Assembly (NCBI GenBank): GCA_963977525.1
Contig: CAXBPC010000021.1
Span: 6,424-70,423, forward strand
DNA length: 64,000 bases
Direction of reading: 5' to 3'
Origin: Ancylomarina sp963977525
Lineage (GTDB): Bacteria; Bacteroidota; Bacteroidia; Bacteroidales; Marinifilaceae
Positions 8,944-18,061 of this stretch are shown here, one piece after another (position 1 is the first letter of the stretch; each line of letters opens with the position of its first letter). The notes below the pieces were generated by a model that was not told the DNA's origin, did no database searches, and was given only the letters and a program-made list of their open reading frames with translations. The position numbers were made by a program, and so were the translations under genes.

Positions 8944-11900
8944 ATGGTTAAAAATCGAAAATTACTAGTTAGAGATCTTACTTTAAGAGATGGACAACAA
9001 TCGCTTTTTGCGACTAGAATGCCTCAGGCAGAAATAGAGAAAGTTCTTCCTTTATACAAAAAAGCAGGGTTTTATGCTTTAGAAGTATGGGGTGGTGCAG
9101 TTCCTGACTCAGTGATGCGTTATTTGAACGAGGATCCTTGGTATCGTCTTGAGTCAATCAAAAAAGAGATTGGTGATGTTTCTAAGCTAACAGCTTTATC
9201 ACGTGGTCGTAATCTTTTTGGATATAGTCCTTATCCCGAATCGGTAATTGAGAAGTTTAATACTCAATCTGTAAAGTCGGGACTTGGTATCATGCGTATT
9301 TTCGATTGTTTGAACGATATCGAGAACATGAAATCAACCATTAAGTATGTGAAAGCTGCTGGTGGTATTGCTGACTGTGCAGTTTGTTTTACGGTCGATT
9401 CTAAATTTCCTGAGAAAAAAGAAGATCGTGATAGAATGACTATTAAGAATCTTCCTGATCAGATTTTCGACCTTGAATACTTTGTTGACTTGGCAAAGAA
9501 GTTAGAGGCGATGGGTGCTGATATGATCTCTTTAAAAGATATGGCTGGTTTAGCTTCTCCTTCAATTGCTGGACAAATCATTCGTCGTTTTAAAGAAGAA
9601 TTAACTGTACCTGTAGATTTTCACTCTCATTCTACTCCTGGTTATGGTTTGGCTTCAGCTTTATCAGCTATTATAAATGGTGTTGATATTATCGATACAA
9701 ACATTATGAATTTTGCTGGTGGTTCTGCTGCTCCAGCATACGAGTTAATCTACCTTTTCTGTCAGAAACTAGGCATCGAGTTGGATGGTGATCCTAAGAT
9801 TGTCGTTAAGATTAATAAGATTCTTAAGGAGATTCGTTTGGGTGCTTTAGCTGAAGTTGATAGCTATAAGCAATTCCCAATAGAATTTGATATAACTAAA
9901 GATAAGCTACCTGCTAATATCGATCAATTATTCGTTGATGCTATTAAGTATGCTAAAGAAGATAAAGAAGATGAGTTGTTAGCAGCTTGTCATGCTATTG
10001 AAAAGTATTTTAATTTCCCGGCTCCTAACGAAATGGTTAAGAAAGCCGAGATCCCTGGAGGTATGTATACCAACATGCTAAACCAGTTGAAGTCTTTAGG
10101 TTTGGAAACCCTACTCGAGAGAGTACTAGAAGTTGTACCAGTGGTGCGCCTGGATGCAGGTTGTCCACCATTGGTAACACCTTCTTCTCAGATTATTGGA
10201 GTACAGGCGGTAAATTGTGTGATCGATGAGAATTCAGGTCGCCCTTTTTACACCAATGTAAACAATCAGTTTTTCAATCTTGTAAAAGGAGAGTACGGTA
10301 CAACACCTATTGAAATTGCACCAGAATTCCGTGAGAGAATTACTGGAGTAGCTGAAGAAGCTGCTTATGATATGGATAAATATCAGGCTCCTGAAAACAC
10401 AATTCTATCTCAGTTTGGTGATGTGAAATTGGCTAAGGATGATAAGGAATTCATGTTGTTAGAGCTTTTCCCACTTGTAGCTAAAGGTTACTTAGAAGGA
10501 AAACGTAAGATTGAATTTGAAGCTAAACGTGAGGGAAACAAAAAAGCCATTGCTGCTACCAGATCAAAAATCAAGCGTACAGGCAAATTAAAGATTCGTG
10601 ACTTAACTCTTCGTGATGGTCAACAATCTTTATTTGCAACCCGTGTGCCTCAGCACGAAATTGAAAAGGTATTGCCATTTTATAAAACTGCGAATTTCTA
10701 TGCAATGGAAGTTTGGGGTGGAGCAATTCCAGATTCAGTTATGCGTTACCTTAATGAGGATCCATGGTATCGTCTAGAATCTATTAAGAAAGAAATAGGA
10801 GATGTTTCTTATCTAACGGCTCTTTCTCGTGGACGTAACCTATTTGGTTATAGCCCATATCCAGAATCTGTAATCGAAGGATTCAATAAAAATGCTGTAA
10901 AGAGTGGTTTAGGTATCATGCGTATTTTCGACTGTCTTAACGACGTGAATAATATGGAAACCACTATTAAATATATAAAAGAAGCAGGCGGTATTGCTGA
11001 CTGTGCAGTTTGTTATACTGTAGATCCAAAATTCACTCGTAAGCAACGTATTCAAGCGATATTTTCTGGTAAAAAGTTACCTAAGAAAATTTTCGATGCC
11101 GAATATTTCTTGAACAAAGCTAAGCAAATGGAGGCTTTGGGTGCTGACATGATTTCTGTGAAAGACATGGCTGGATTGATTCCACCATCACTATCAGGTA
11201 AAATCATTAAGCGTTTGAAAAATGAGGTTAAAGTACCTATTGATTTCCATACACATTGTACTCCAGGTTACGGTTTGGGTGCTGTATTGATGGCTATCAT
11301 TAATGGCGTTGATATTGTAGATACTAATATCTTAAACTTTGCCGGTGGACCAGCTGCTCCTGCATTTGAAATTATTCAAATATTTGCAGATAAGTTAGGT
11401 TTGGATACAGGTGTTGATTTGGATTCTGTTGTGAAGATTAATGCTGAATTGAAAGGTATTCGTGAGCGAATTGCAGAATTTGATTCATATAAGATGTTCC
11501 CACGTGAGTTCGATATCACTGCGGATTATCTACCAACAGAAATAGATGCCTTATTCGATAAAGCTATTTCTTTAGCTAAAGCTGATAAGGAAGATGAATT
11601 GCTTGAAACTTGTCATGCTATTGATGCTTGGTTCAATTTCCCAGCTCCAAACGAAGAAGTTAAAGCTGCTGAGATCCCAGGTGGAATGTACACCAATATG
11701 TTGGCTCAGTTGAAAGGCTTAGGTCTTGAAGACTTATTGCCTACTGTACTTAAGAAAGTACCTGAGGTTCGTGTGTCTGCTGGTTGTCCTCCTTTGGTAA
11801 CACCATCGTCACAAATTATAGGTGTACAGGCTGTAAATTACGTTTTGGATGTGAATAGCGGAAAAGCGCCATATACAAACGTAAATAATCAGTTCTTCAA

Positions 11901-12387
11901 CCTTGTGAAAGGTGAGTATGGTGAGACACCAATTGATATTGATCCTGAATACCGTCAGAAAATTTGTGGACAACGTGAAGCTACGGCTTATGATGTAAGC
12001 AAATATCAGGCACCAGAAAATTTAGTTTTAGAAGAGTTTGGTGGCGTTAAGTTAGCTCAGAATGAAAAGGAAATGTTGTTGTTGGAATTATTCCCAACTG
12101 TAGCTCTACCTTATCTTAAAAATCTAAGAGCTGAAGCTTACTATAATGAGCAAGCTGAGATTGAAGAGCTGAAGCAAAAAGAGGCTGCTGAGCGTCGTGC
12201 TGCTTTCGATGGTATGACTTCTGAGCAAAAGGAAGAAAAGGTTCTTAAAGCCTTGTATAACTTCGAATGGTTATCAGCTCAAGATAGTCCTGAAATTAAG
12301 CAACCAGAATCGAAAGTGTCGAAATTAGATCAAAAAACCATCGATATGCTTAATCGTGAAAAACCAAAAAGCACATTAGGAGCCTAA
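8944..12387 (+). CDS. Tandem-duplicated biotin-dependent carboxyltransferase (oxaloacetate decarboxylase alpha / PycB-like)
   Basis: 1147 residues made of two homologous copies of the carboxyltransferase unit of pyruvate carboxylase / oxaloacetate decarboxylase. Copy 1 starts near residue 8 and copy 2 near residue 550; both open with RDLTLRDGQQSLFATR. Each keeps the carboxylated-Lys motif (SLKDMAGL / SVKDMAGL), the metal His pair (DFHSHSTPGYG / DFHTHCTPGYG), MNFAGG or LNFAGG, and GCPPLVTPSSQIIGVQAVN. Single-unit enzymes are about 450-600 residues. No biotinyl motif (MKM) and no carboxylase or membrane beta subunit is present here, so these must come from elsewhere in the genome. Copy 1 ends in a Lys/Arg-rich linker (EGKRKIEFEAKREGNKK). 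The C-terminal ~90 residues are charged and possibly coiled. The likely role is oxaloacetate/pyruvate CO2 transfer, possibly a Na+ pump subunit. Confidence 0.88.
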   Translation: MVKNRKLLVRDLTLRDGQQSLFATRMPQAEIEKVLPLYKKAGFYALEVWGGAVPDSVMRYLNEDPWYRLESIKKEIGDVSKLTALSRGRNLFGYSPYPESVIEKFNTQSVKSGLGIMRIFDCLNDIENMKSTIKYVKAAGGIADCAVCFTVDSKFPEKKEDRDRMTIKNLPDQIFDLEYFVDLAKKLEAMGADMISLKDMAGLASPSIAGQIIRRFKEELTVPVDFHSHSTPGYGLASALSAIINGVDIIDTNIMNFAGGSAAPAYELIYLFCQKLGIELDGDPKIVVKINKILKEIRLGALAEVDSYKQFPIEFDITKDKLPANIDQLFVDAIKYAKEDKEDELLAACHAIEKYFNFPAPNEMVKKAEIPGGMYTNMLNQLKSLGLETLLERVLEVVPVVRLDAGCPPLVTPSSQIIGVQAVNCVIDENSGRPFYTNVNNQFFNLVKGEYGTTPIEIAPEFRERITGVAEEAAYDMDKYQAPENTILSQFGDVKLAKDDKEFMLLELFPLVAKGYLEGKRKIEFEAKREGNKKAIAATRSKIKRTGKLKIRDLTLRDGQQSLFATRVPQHEIEKVLPFYKTANFYAMEVWGGAIPDSVMRYLNEDPWYRLESIKKEIGDVSYLTALSRGRNLFGYSPYPESVIEGFNKNAVKSGLGIMRIFDCLNDVNNMETTIKYIKEAGGIADCAVCYTVDPKFTRKQRIQAIFSGKKLPKKIFDAEYFLNKAKQMEALGADMISVKDMAGLIPPSLSGKIIKRLKNEVKVPIDFHTHCTPGYGLGAVLMAIINGVDIVDTNILNFAGGPAAPAFEIIQIFADKLGLDTGVDLDSVVKINAELKGIRERIAEFDSYKMFPREFDITADYLPTEIDALFDKAISLAKADKEDELLETCHAIDAWFNFPAPNEEVKAAEIPGGMYTNMLAQLKGLGLEDLLPTVLKKVPEVRVSAGCPPLVTPSSQIIGVQAVNYVLDVNSGKAPYTNVNNQFFNLVKGEYGETPIDIDPEYRQKICGQREATAYDVSKYQAPENLVLEEFGGVKLAQNEKEMLLLELFPTVALPYLKNLRAEAYYNEQAEIEELKQKEAAERRAAFDGMTSEQKEEKVLKALYNFEWLSAQDSPEIKQPESKVSKLDQKTIDMLNREKPKSTLGA

Positions 12388-12412
12388 TAATCTCTTAATT
12401 TGAAAGCAATAT

Positions 12413-12442
12413 AAAAGCTCCACCAATCGGTGGAGCTTTTTG
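12413..12442 (+). terminator. Terminator after the carboxyltransferase gene
   Basis: AAAAGCTCCACC-AATC-GGTGGAGCTTTTT is a perfect 12-bp stem with a T run. It also serves the converging TPR gene. Confidence 0.9.
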
Positions 12443-12472
12443 TGTAATAATGATTGGCTAAAAAATGTTTTA

Positions 12473-13051
12473 TTACCAAGTTAAAAAAACGGAAGTCCAA
12501 AAAGCTAATGGAACAACTGTATTCCAAATGACATCTTCTCTGTGTCTGGCTCTTTCTAGTCTGCGAGACTCAACTTGATATCTCAATACATTAATTCTCT
12601 CTTGCTCTTTATAGCGCATCAATTCTTTTTCTTTATTGATACTTTCAAGGTAATACTCTGCTTCAATGTTTTTATCAGGTCTTGCTTTCCTAATACTTAG
12701 AAGATCTCTTTCTGCATCATCCAGATAGTTTAAATGATATAGAGCCATGCCTCGTTGTAATTTTACCTCATTTAAGTAGGGCTGCTTTTTTAAGACGTGA
12801 TCAAAATCGCGTAGTGCTAGTTTGTAATTTTTAAGCTGCATATACGCATAACCTCTATCTTGAAAGATTCGAGCGTAATAGGGCATAATTTGAATAGCTG
12901 AATCTAACTTAGAGATGGCTTCATAGTATTTACCCTCTAAAATTAACAAGCGTCCCATGTCGTGATATTTTTTATATCGCTCTACATTCTGTGCATTTAT
13001 TGAAAAGGAACAGACTAAGAGAAAGCTAAATAATGTGATAAGTTTGTTCAT
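12473..13051 (-). CDS. Secreted TPR-repeat protein with C-terminal anchor
   Basis: 192 residues with a signal peptide (MNKLITLFSFLLVCSFSINA). About three tetratricopeptide repeats span residues 25-130 (KYYEAISKLDSAIQIMP, KNYKLALRDFDHVLKKQP, LDDAERDLLSIRKARP). A charged helix follows and then a short hydrophobic end (TVVPLAFWTSVFLTW) that could sit in a membrane. It is likely a periplasmic protein-protein interaction scaffold. Partner unknown. Confidence 0.8.
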   Translation of the reverse strand: MNKLITLFSFLLVCSFSINAQNVERYKKYHDMGRLLILEGKYYEAISKLDSAIQIMPYYARIFQDRGYAYMQLKNYKLALRDFDHVLKKQPYLNEVKLQRGMALYHLNYLDDAERDLLSIRKARPDKNIEAEYYLESINKEKELMRYKEQERINVLRYQVESRRLERARHREDVIWNTVVPLAFWTSVFLTW

Positions 13052-13483
13052 GATGATAATATTTGAGTGGGTAGTGTCTCAATTTTTGTGTAAAGGTTTT
13101 TATTTAATTTTAATGTGCCCACATCGCTCTGGAAATGCCACGTTCATATTACTTAATTGGCTGACGAATTGTCGCTATACTTTTGTCGGGTTTTTAAAAG
13201 GACTTCGTTTCGTCGGCAAATACACTTTCTTCATCGTAAAAGGCAACAAATCGTCGCCATATGGGCATTTACGCTTCAAAAAGACTCCGTTTCAACGGAA
13301 AATGGCCTCTTTTTGTAAAAAACAGCTTCATTTCAACGGAAAATGGGGTGTTTTTTGCTGAAAAGGCAACAAATCAACGCCAAATCGTGTTTTATGAGTC
13401 AGAAGGGCTTCGCGGCGTCGCATTCTGTACTTAAAAATCGCGTCCTATTTTGTACGCGAGGATACGTTGATTTGGATCTAAGT
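13052..13483. repeat. 432-bp gap with degenerate short repeats
   Basis: No convincing gene. Short blocks recur: AAAGGCAACAAATC followed by GTCGCC (about 13242) or AACGCC (about 13365), and TTTCAACGGAAAATGG twice (about 13291 and 13329), with a related CGTTTCGTCGGCAAAT near 13205. Local composition is richer in CG than the surroundings. It may be the remains of a decayed repeat array. Confidence 0.5.
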
Positions 13484-14098
13484 TTATTTTTTAAGAAGGT
13501 CTTTAAACACCTTTCTGAACTTGTCTTGTTTCGGCTTGATTACAAAGCTACAATAAGGTTGGCTTTTGTTCAGATTATAATAATTTTGATGGTAGTTTTC
13601 AGCTTTATAGAATTTTTCAGCTTCCGTTATTTCTGTCACAATAGGATCATTATATGCTTCTGATTTATCAAGGTTCTCCAATAATTCTTCGGCAATTTTC
13701 TTTTGTTTTTCGTTGTGATAGAATATAACTGAACGATATTGAGTTCCAACATCAGCCCCTTGTCTGTTTAGAGTTGTTGGATTATGCACTTGCCAAAAAA
13801 CTTCTAGTAGATCTGTAAAACTGATGACTTCAGGATTAAATGTAATTTGGCAAACTTCGGCATGCCCTGTTTCTCCTGTGCAAATATCTTTATAAGTCGG
13901 GTTTTGGGTTTGACCACCCATGTATCCAGATTCAACTTTGTCTACACCTTCCAATTCTTGAAATATTGCTTCTGTACACCAAAAACATCCCGATCCTAAT
14001 GTAGCAACCTCTCTATCTTTCTGATTCATTTTTTTCGATTGATTTGCTTGAACGATTCCTGATAGGAGTAATCCAATTATTAATAGTTTTAATTTCAT
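13484..14098 (-). CDS. msrA: Peptide methionine-S-sulfoxide reductase, exported
   Basis: 204 residues. The active site is GSGCFWCTEAIF, with catalytic C38 (and C41 nearby). Conserved GYMGGQTQNPTYKDICTGETGHAEVCQITF, FWQVHNPTTLNRQGADVGTQYRS and YHQNYYNLN follow. The N-terminus MKLKLLIIGLLLSGIVQANQ is a signal peptide, so this copy repairs oxidised Met in periplasmic or surface proteins using reducing equivalents from a thioredoxin-like donor. No MsrB domain is fused or adjacent. Confidence 0.95.
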   Translation of the reverse strand: MKLKLLIIGLLLSGIVQANQSKKMNQKDREVATLGSGCFWCTEAIFQELEGVDKVESGYMGGQTQNPTYKDICTGETGHAEVCQITFNPEVISFTDLLEVFWQVHNPTTLNRQGADVGTQYRSVIFYHNEKQKKIAEELLENLDKSEAYNDPIVTEITEAEKFYKAENYHQNYYNLNKSQPYCSFVIKPKQDKFRKVFKDLLKK

Positions 14099-14325
14099 AG
14101 CTTCTGTATTTAATAGAACTAATAGTATAATTAAAGTATACCCTTAGTTCTTATTTGAAATCATTCTAAAGATACGTTCTGTCCTTGAAAATAAAAATAA
14201 AAAGATGTTAAAGTCTGGTTAAAAACAATCCCTCGAAAAGGGTTTAAAGGAATTATATTCTACAGATTTAAGATAATTAGCATCGATTCTAATATTTTGA
14301 AAAGATATTTTATCTAGTTTTAAGC

Positions 14326-14901
14326 ATGCAAAAAAAGGAAGTGAAAATTGTAGGTATAGTATTATCTGGTGGTAAGAGTAGACGAATGGGACAGGAGAAA
14401 GGCCTTGTTAAATATAAAGGAAAGGCTCTAATTGAATATGCTATTGAAACTCTAAAACCTCTATGTAATGAACTTGTTATAAGTACTGCAAATGATTCAT
14501 ACGCATACCTAGGCTTACCAATGATTGCTGACGAAATACCTGATTGTGGCCCTATTGGTGGAATTAGTACTTGCATGAAAGCTGTAAATGCAGATGTTTA
14601 CCTCGTAGTTTCTTGTGATGTACCTAACGTTCCAACTGAATTGTTTTCTGATCTATTAGCTCAAGTAAATGGGAATGCGGTTGTTCCTATTGATGAGGCT
14701 GAGCGAAAGCAACCACTCTCTGCTTGTTACACTTCTTCATCCTCAATTTTCTTTCATGAAGCTCTCGAATCTAGAGAACTGAAAATGATGAACCTTCTTA
14801 AAAAAATTGAACCTCTCTACTTTAAACCATCTCCAAATCTTGAGTATTATAAATCAAATCTCTTTTCCAACTTGAATAGTATGGGAGATATTTCAGACTA
14901 A
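14326..14901 (+). CDS. mobA: Molybdenum cofactor guanylyltransferase
   Basis: 191 residues. A nucleotidyltransferase with the N-terminal signature GIVLSGGKSRRMGQEKGLVKYKGK (G-G-x-S-R-R-M-G...K), DEIPDCGPIGGI and the metal site VVSCDVPNVP. It attaches GMP to molybdopterin to give MGD, the cofactor form used by DMSO-reductase family enzymes. The next gene downstream encodes exactly such an enzyme. That supports a shared functional unit, although a 369-bp gap separates them. Confidence 0.9.
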   Translation: MQKKEVKIVGIVLSGGKSRRMGQEKGLVKYKGKALIEYAIETLKPLCNELVISTANDSYAYLGLPMIADEIPDCGPIGGISTCMKAVNADVYLVVSCDVPNVPTELFSDLLAQVNGNAVVPIDEAERKQPLSACYTSSSSIFFHEALESRELKMMNLLKKIEPLYFKPSPNLEYYKSNLFSNLNSMGDISD

Positions 14902-15052
14902 AAAGTATGAATTTATTTCTATTTATTCGAAATCTAAATAGTTCCATTATGACTTAATCTTAAGGAGGTTAATGTGTTTTGTTCTTTAGAATAGATCTAA
15001 AAAGAAACAAGGTATTTTAAAACATTTTTTGGATTGGTGTTTTTATATATGT

Positions 15053-15070
15053 TTACATACACAAATGTAA
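15053..15070. promoter_or_regulatory. TTACAT-N6-ATGTAA palindrome upstream of psrA-like operon
   Basis: A perfect 6-bp half-site palindrome with a 6-bp spacer, about 200 bp before the reductase start. Its geometry resembles Crp/Fnr-family operators, which commonly control anaerobic respiration. The assignment is inference. Confidence 0.35.
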
Positions 15071-15112
15071 GTTTCTAGATGTGTTGATGTGTAGAGGTAT
15101 TAATGTTTGAAG

Positions 15113-15146
15113 CTCGTTTAAAATCTTTGTCAAGATTTTAAACGAG
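15113..15146. promoter_or_regulatory. Perfect 15-bp inverted repeat, TGTC loop
   Basis: CTCGTTTAAAATCTT, loop TGTC, then AAGATTTTAAACGAG: a perfect 15-bp stem with a 4-base loop. No T run follows on either strand, so it is not a normal intrinsic terminator. It lies 124 bp upstream of the reductase start. The rest of the 14902-15269 gap holds no gene. Confidence 0.6.
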
Positions 15147-15269
15147 AAAAATACAAGGAAATAAAACCTAATTCTATGAAGCATTCATGAAAAATAGTTC
15201 TACCTCATTTCGAGATTATGATTATTTACTGAAAGTTGCATACGACCTAAATATGAAAATTAGTATCAT

Positions 15270-17504
15270 ATGAACAGCAGAAGACAATTTTTAAAAATTA
15301 GTTCTTTAAGCGCTGCCGGAGTAATCTTTGGAGGAGGCATATTTAATGCATTCGCCGATAATCTGGTAAAAACCAACCCATCACTTTTTAAAGGCCCTTT
15401 TGATTTTACTCGCACACCAACTTACTGTGAAGTTTGTTTTTGGAAGTGCGCTGGCTGGGTTTACAAAGACGAGAATGGTCGCATAAAGAAAATCATTGGT
15501 AACAATGATGATCCTAACTGTAATGGACGTTTTTGTCCTCGTGGTACCGGCGGTGTTGGTATGTATAATGATGAGGATAGACTAAAAACGCCTTTGATTA
15601 GAACAGAAGTAAGAGGTAAGCAAACATTTCGTGAAGCGACATGGGATGAGGCTTTCGATTATATTGCTAAAAAACTGGTAAAAGTTAAAGAAGAGCATGG
15701 TCCAGAATCATTAGCTCTATTCTCTCATGGATCAGGAGGTAAATATTTTGGTAAAGTTCTAAAAGCTTTAGGATCTAATAATATTGCTGCTCCATCATAT
15801 GCACAATGTAGAGGGCCTCGTGAGGTTGCTTTTATTGCTACTTATGGTCAAGGAATTAATTCTCCCGAGAATACGGACATTAGAGACACTAAGTGTTTAG
15901 TGTTAATTGGATCTCATTTAGGTGAGAATATGCACAATGGTCAGGTTCAGGAAATGTCTGATGCGATTGACAAGGGTACTACAATCATTACAGTAGATCC
16001 CCGTTTTTCTACAGTCGCAAGTAAATCTAAGTTCTGGTTGCCAATTAAGCCATCTACAGATATGGCATTGCTTCTGACTTGGATGAACGTAATCATAAAC
16101 GAAGAGTTATACGATAAAGATTACGTAGAGCGCTACTGTTATGGTTTTAATCAACTAAAAGAACACGTACAACAATATACGCCTGAATGGGCTTACGGTG
16201 TAACAACCCTTAAGCCACAACAAATTAGGGAAACAGCACGTGCCATGGCTAATGCTGCTCCTGCTGTAATTGTACATCCAGGACGACATGTAACATGGTA
16301 TGGTGACGATACTCAAAGATTGAGGGCTGTTGCGATATTAAATGCATTGTTAGGATCTTGGGGACGACGTGGAGGATTCTATAATCCTGAAAAGGCAAGT
16401 GTACCTCATTATAAAATTCCTAAATTCCCTAAGCCAAATAAATCTTGGCGAGAGGCTTTAGGTGGTAAGTATAATCTTGCGGATTTGGCCTTAGCCTCTG
16501 GTCTTTGTGATGCATCAATGCCAACTCATGAATTAGGACATAAGATTAAAGCTTGGATTGTAAATGGTACAAACCTGATTAACACCCTACCAGATCAAGC
16601 TAAGACTCTTAAGGCAATTGAAGAATTAGATTTGATTGCTGTGGTTGATACCATGCCAATGGAAATCACGGGTTATGCTGACGTTGTGTTACCTGAGTGT
16701 ACTTATTTAGAGCGTTACGATTCTTTAAGAATATCACAAGGTAGAGAGCCAAGTATTGCTCTTAGAATGCCAGCAGTTGAACCCAAATATAATACGAAGC
16801 CTGCTTATTGGATGGCTAGAGAGTTAGCTAAAAAGCTTGACTTACTAGATTATTTCCCATTTGAAAAACTTGAAGATGAACTTGATTGGGAACTTCAACA
16901 AGTAGGAACTTCATTGGAAGAGATGCAAAGAATCGGTGTTAAGCGTATTGAGCGTGAAGTTGATGATTTGTATTTTGCTAAAGGTGAGGAGATAGAATTC
17001 AATACCAATACAGGTAAAATTGAACTTTACTCAACTTCATTAGCCGAAGAAGGATTTGAACCGATGCCAGTATTTGTTCAGCATCCAGAGCCTCAAGAAG
17101 GTTTCTACCGTTTGATATACGGACGTGCGCCAATGCATACTTTTAGCCGTACAGCTAATAATCCAAACTTAACAGACTTGATGGATGAGAATACTGTTTG
17201 GGTAAATCCAAAAGTCGCTAAGGAGTGGGATTTGAAGAATGATCAATATGTTTATCTAGAAAATCAGGATGGCATTGTTTCCGATTTCTCAATTAAGGTA
17301 AGAATCACAGAACGTATCCGATTCGATTCTATCTATATGGTTCATGGTTTTGGACATACAGATAAGCGTATGAAGCGTTGTTTCGGTAAAGGAGCGAGTG
17401 ATACACAGCTTATCTCTAATGTAATGACGGACCCAATTATGGGTGGAACCGGAATGAGAGGGAATTTTGTGACATTTAGATTTGATAATAAAAAGGAGGC
17501 CTAA
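15270..17504 (+). CDS. Polysulfide/thiosulfate reductase, molybdopterin catalytic subunit
   Basis: 744 residues of the DMSO-reductase superfamily. A twin-arginine signal (MNSRRQFLKISSLSAAGVIFGGG) exports it. One [4Fe-4S] site is C53-x2-C56-x3-C60-x28-C89 (CEVCFWKC...FCPRG). The Mo-ligand Cys is C180 in SYAQCRGPREV. C-terminal GRAPMHTFSRTANNPNL and VWVNPKVAKEWDLKNDQYV form the MGD-binding cap. Cys as Mo ligand, the size and the following ferredoxin and NrfD-type genes fit PsrA/PhsA rather than nitrate or formate enzymes. It reduces polysulfide or thiosulfate to sulfide in respiration. The sulfur-transport and rhodanese-like genes downstream agree. Confidence 0.87.
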   Translation: MNSRRQFLKISSLSAAGVIFGGGIFNAFADNLVKTNPSLFKGPFDFTRTPTYCEVCFWKCAGWVYKDENGRIKKIIGNNDDPNCNGRFCPRGTGGVGMYNDEDRLKTPLIRTEVRGKQTFREATWDEAFDYIAKKLVKVKEEHGPESLALFSHGSGGKYFGKVLKALGSNNIAAPSYAQCRGPREVAFIATYGQGINSPENTDIRDTKCLVLIGSHLGENMHNGQVQEMSDAIDKGTTIITVDPRFSTVASKSKFWLPIKPSTDMALLLTWMNVIINEELYDKDYVERYCYGFNQLKEHVQQYTPEWAYGVTTLKPQQIRETARAMANAAPAVIVHPGRHVTWYGDDTQRLRAVAILNALLGSWGRRGGFYNPEKASVPHYKIPKFPKPNKSWREALGGKYNLADLALASGLCDASMPTHELGHKIKAWIVNGTNLINTLPDQAKTLKAIEELDLIAVVDTMPMEITGYADVVLPECTYLERYDSLRISQGREPSIALRMPAVEPKYNTKPAYWMARELAKKLDLLDYFPFEKLEDELDWELQQVGTSLEEMQRIGVKRIEREVDDLYFAKGEEIEFNTNTGKIELYSTSLAEEGFEPMPVFVQHPEPQEGFYRLIYGRAPMHTFSRTANNPNLTDLMDENTVWVNPKVAKEWDLKNDQYVYLENQDGIVSDFSIKVRITERIRFDSIYMVHGFGHTDKRMKRCFGKGASDTQLISNVMTDPIMGGTGMRGNFVTFRFDNKKEA

Positions 17505-17507
17505 ACT

Positions 17508-18041
17508 ATGAGATATGCAATGGCTATCGATACCAAAAAGTGTGTAGGCTGCAGCGACTGTGTAGTGGCTTGTCAAACTGAGAATGATGTGCCGATTGGT
17601 TACTGCCGAGATTGGGTAGTAGAAGTAACGGACGGAACTTATCCTCAACTTGAAATGGAGCTTCGTTCTGAGCGATGTAATCACTGTGAAAACTCACCTT
17701 GTGTACGTTGTTGCCCTACAGGAGCAAGTCATTATGACGAAGGTGGAATCGTACTTGTTGAAGAGAATAAGTGTATAGGTTGTAGTGCTTGTATTACATC
17801 TTGTCCTTACGATGCACGTTTTGTTCATCCTAAAGGCTATGTAGATAAGTGTACATTTTGCTTACACCGTGTAAAGAAGGGAATGCAGCCAGCTTGTGTT
17901 GCTGTTTGTCCTACTAAGTGTATGTATTTTGGTGATTTGGATGATCCTAGATCTGAAGTTTCTATGGTTCTTAAGAAGAGGAAATGGAAGACTTTAATTC
18001 CCGAAGCTGGAACTAAACCACACTTATACTTTTTAACCTAA
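17508..18041 (+). CDS. Four-cluster ferredoxin subunit (PsrB/PhsB-like)
   Basis: 177 residues. It has four Cys clusters: KKCVGCSDCVVAC, RCNHCENSPCVRCCP, NKCIGCSACITSCP and DKCTFCLHRVKKGMQPACVAVCP, which bind four [4Fe-4S] centres. It passes electrons from the membrane quinol subunit to the catalytic subunit. It has no signal sequence and is presumably exported piggy-back with the Tat substrate. It starts 3 bp after the catalytic gene, so the two are cotranscribed. Confidence 0.92.
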   Translation: MRYAMAIDTKKCVGCSDCVVACQTENDVPIGYCRDWVVEVTDGTYPQLEMELRSERCNHCENSPCVRCCPTGASHYDEGGIVLVEENKCIGCSACITSCPYDARFVHPKGYVDKCTFCLHRVKKGMQPACVAVCPTKCMYFGDLDDPRSEVSMVLKKRKWKTLIPEAGTKPHLYFLT

Positions 18042-18061
18042 CCTTATAACAATTTAATATC

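Noticed and set aside
15270..17504. Nitrate reductase or formate dehydrogenase
   Set aside because: The Mo ligand is Cys, there is no second large-subunit signature, and ferredoxin, NrfD-type and YeeE-like genes follow, which fits polysulfide/thiosulfate reductase.
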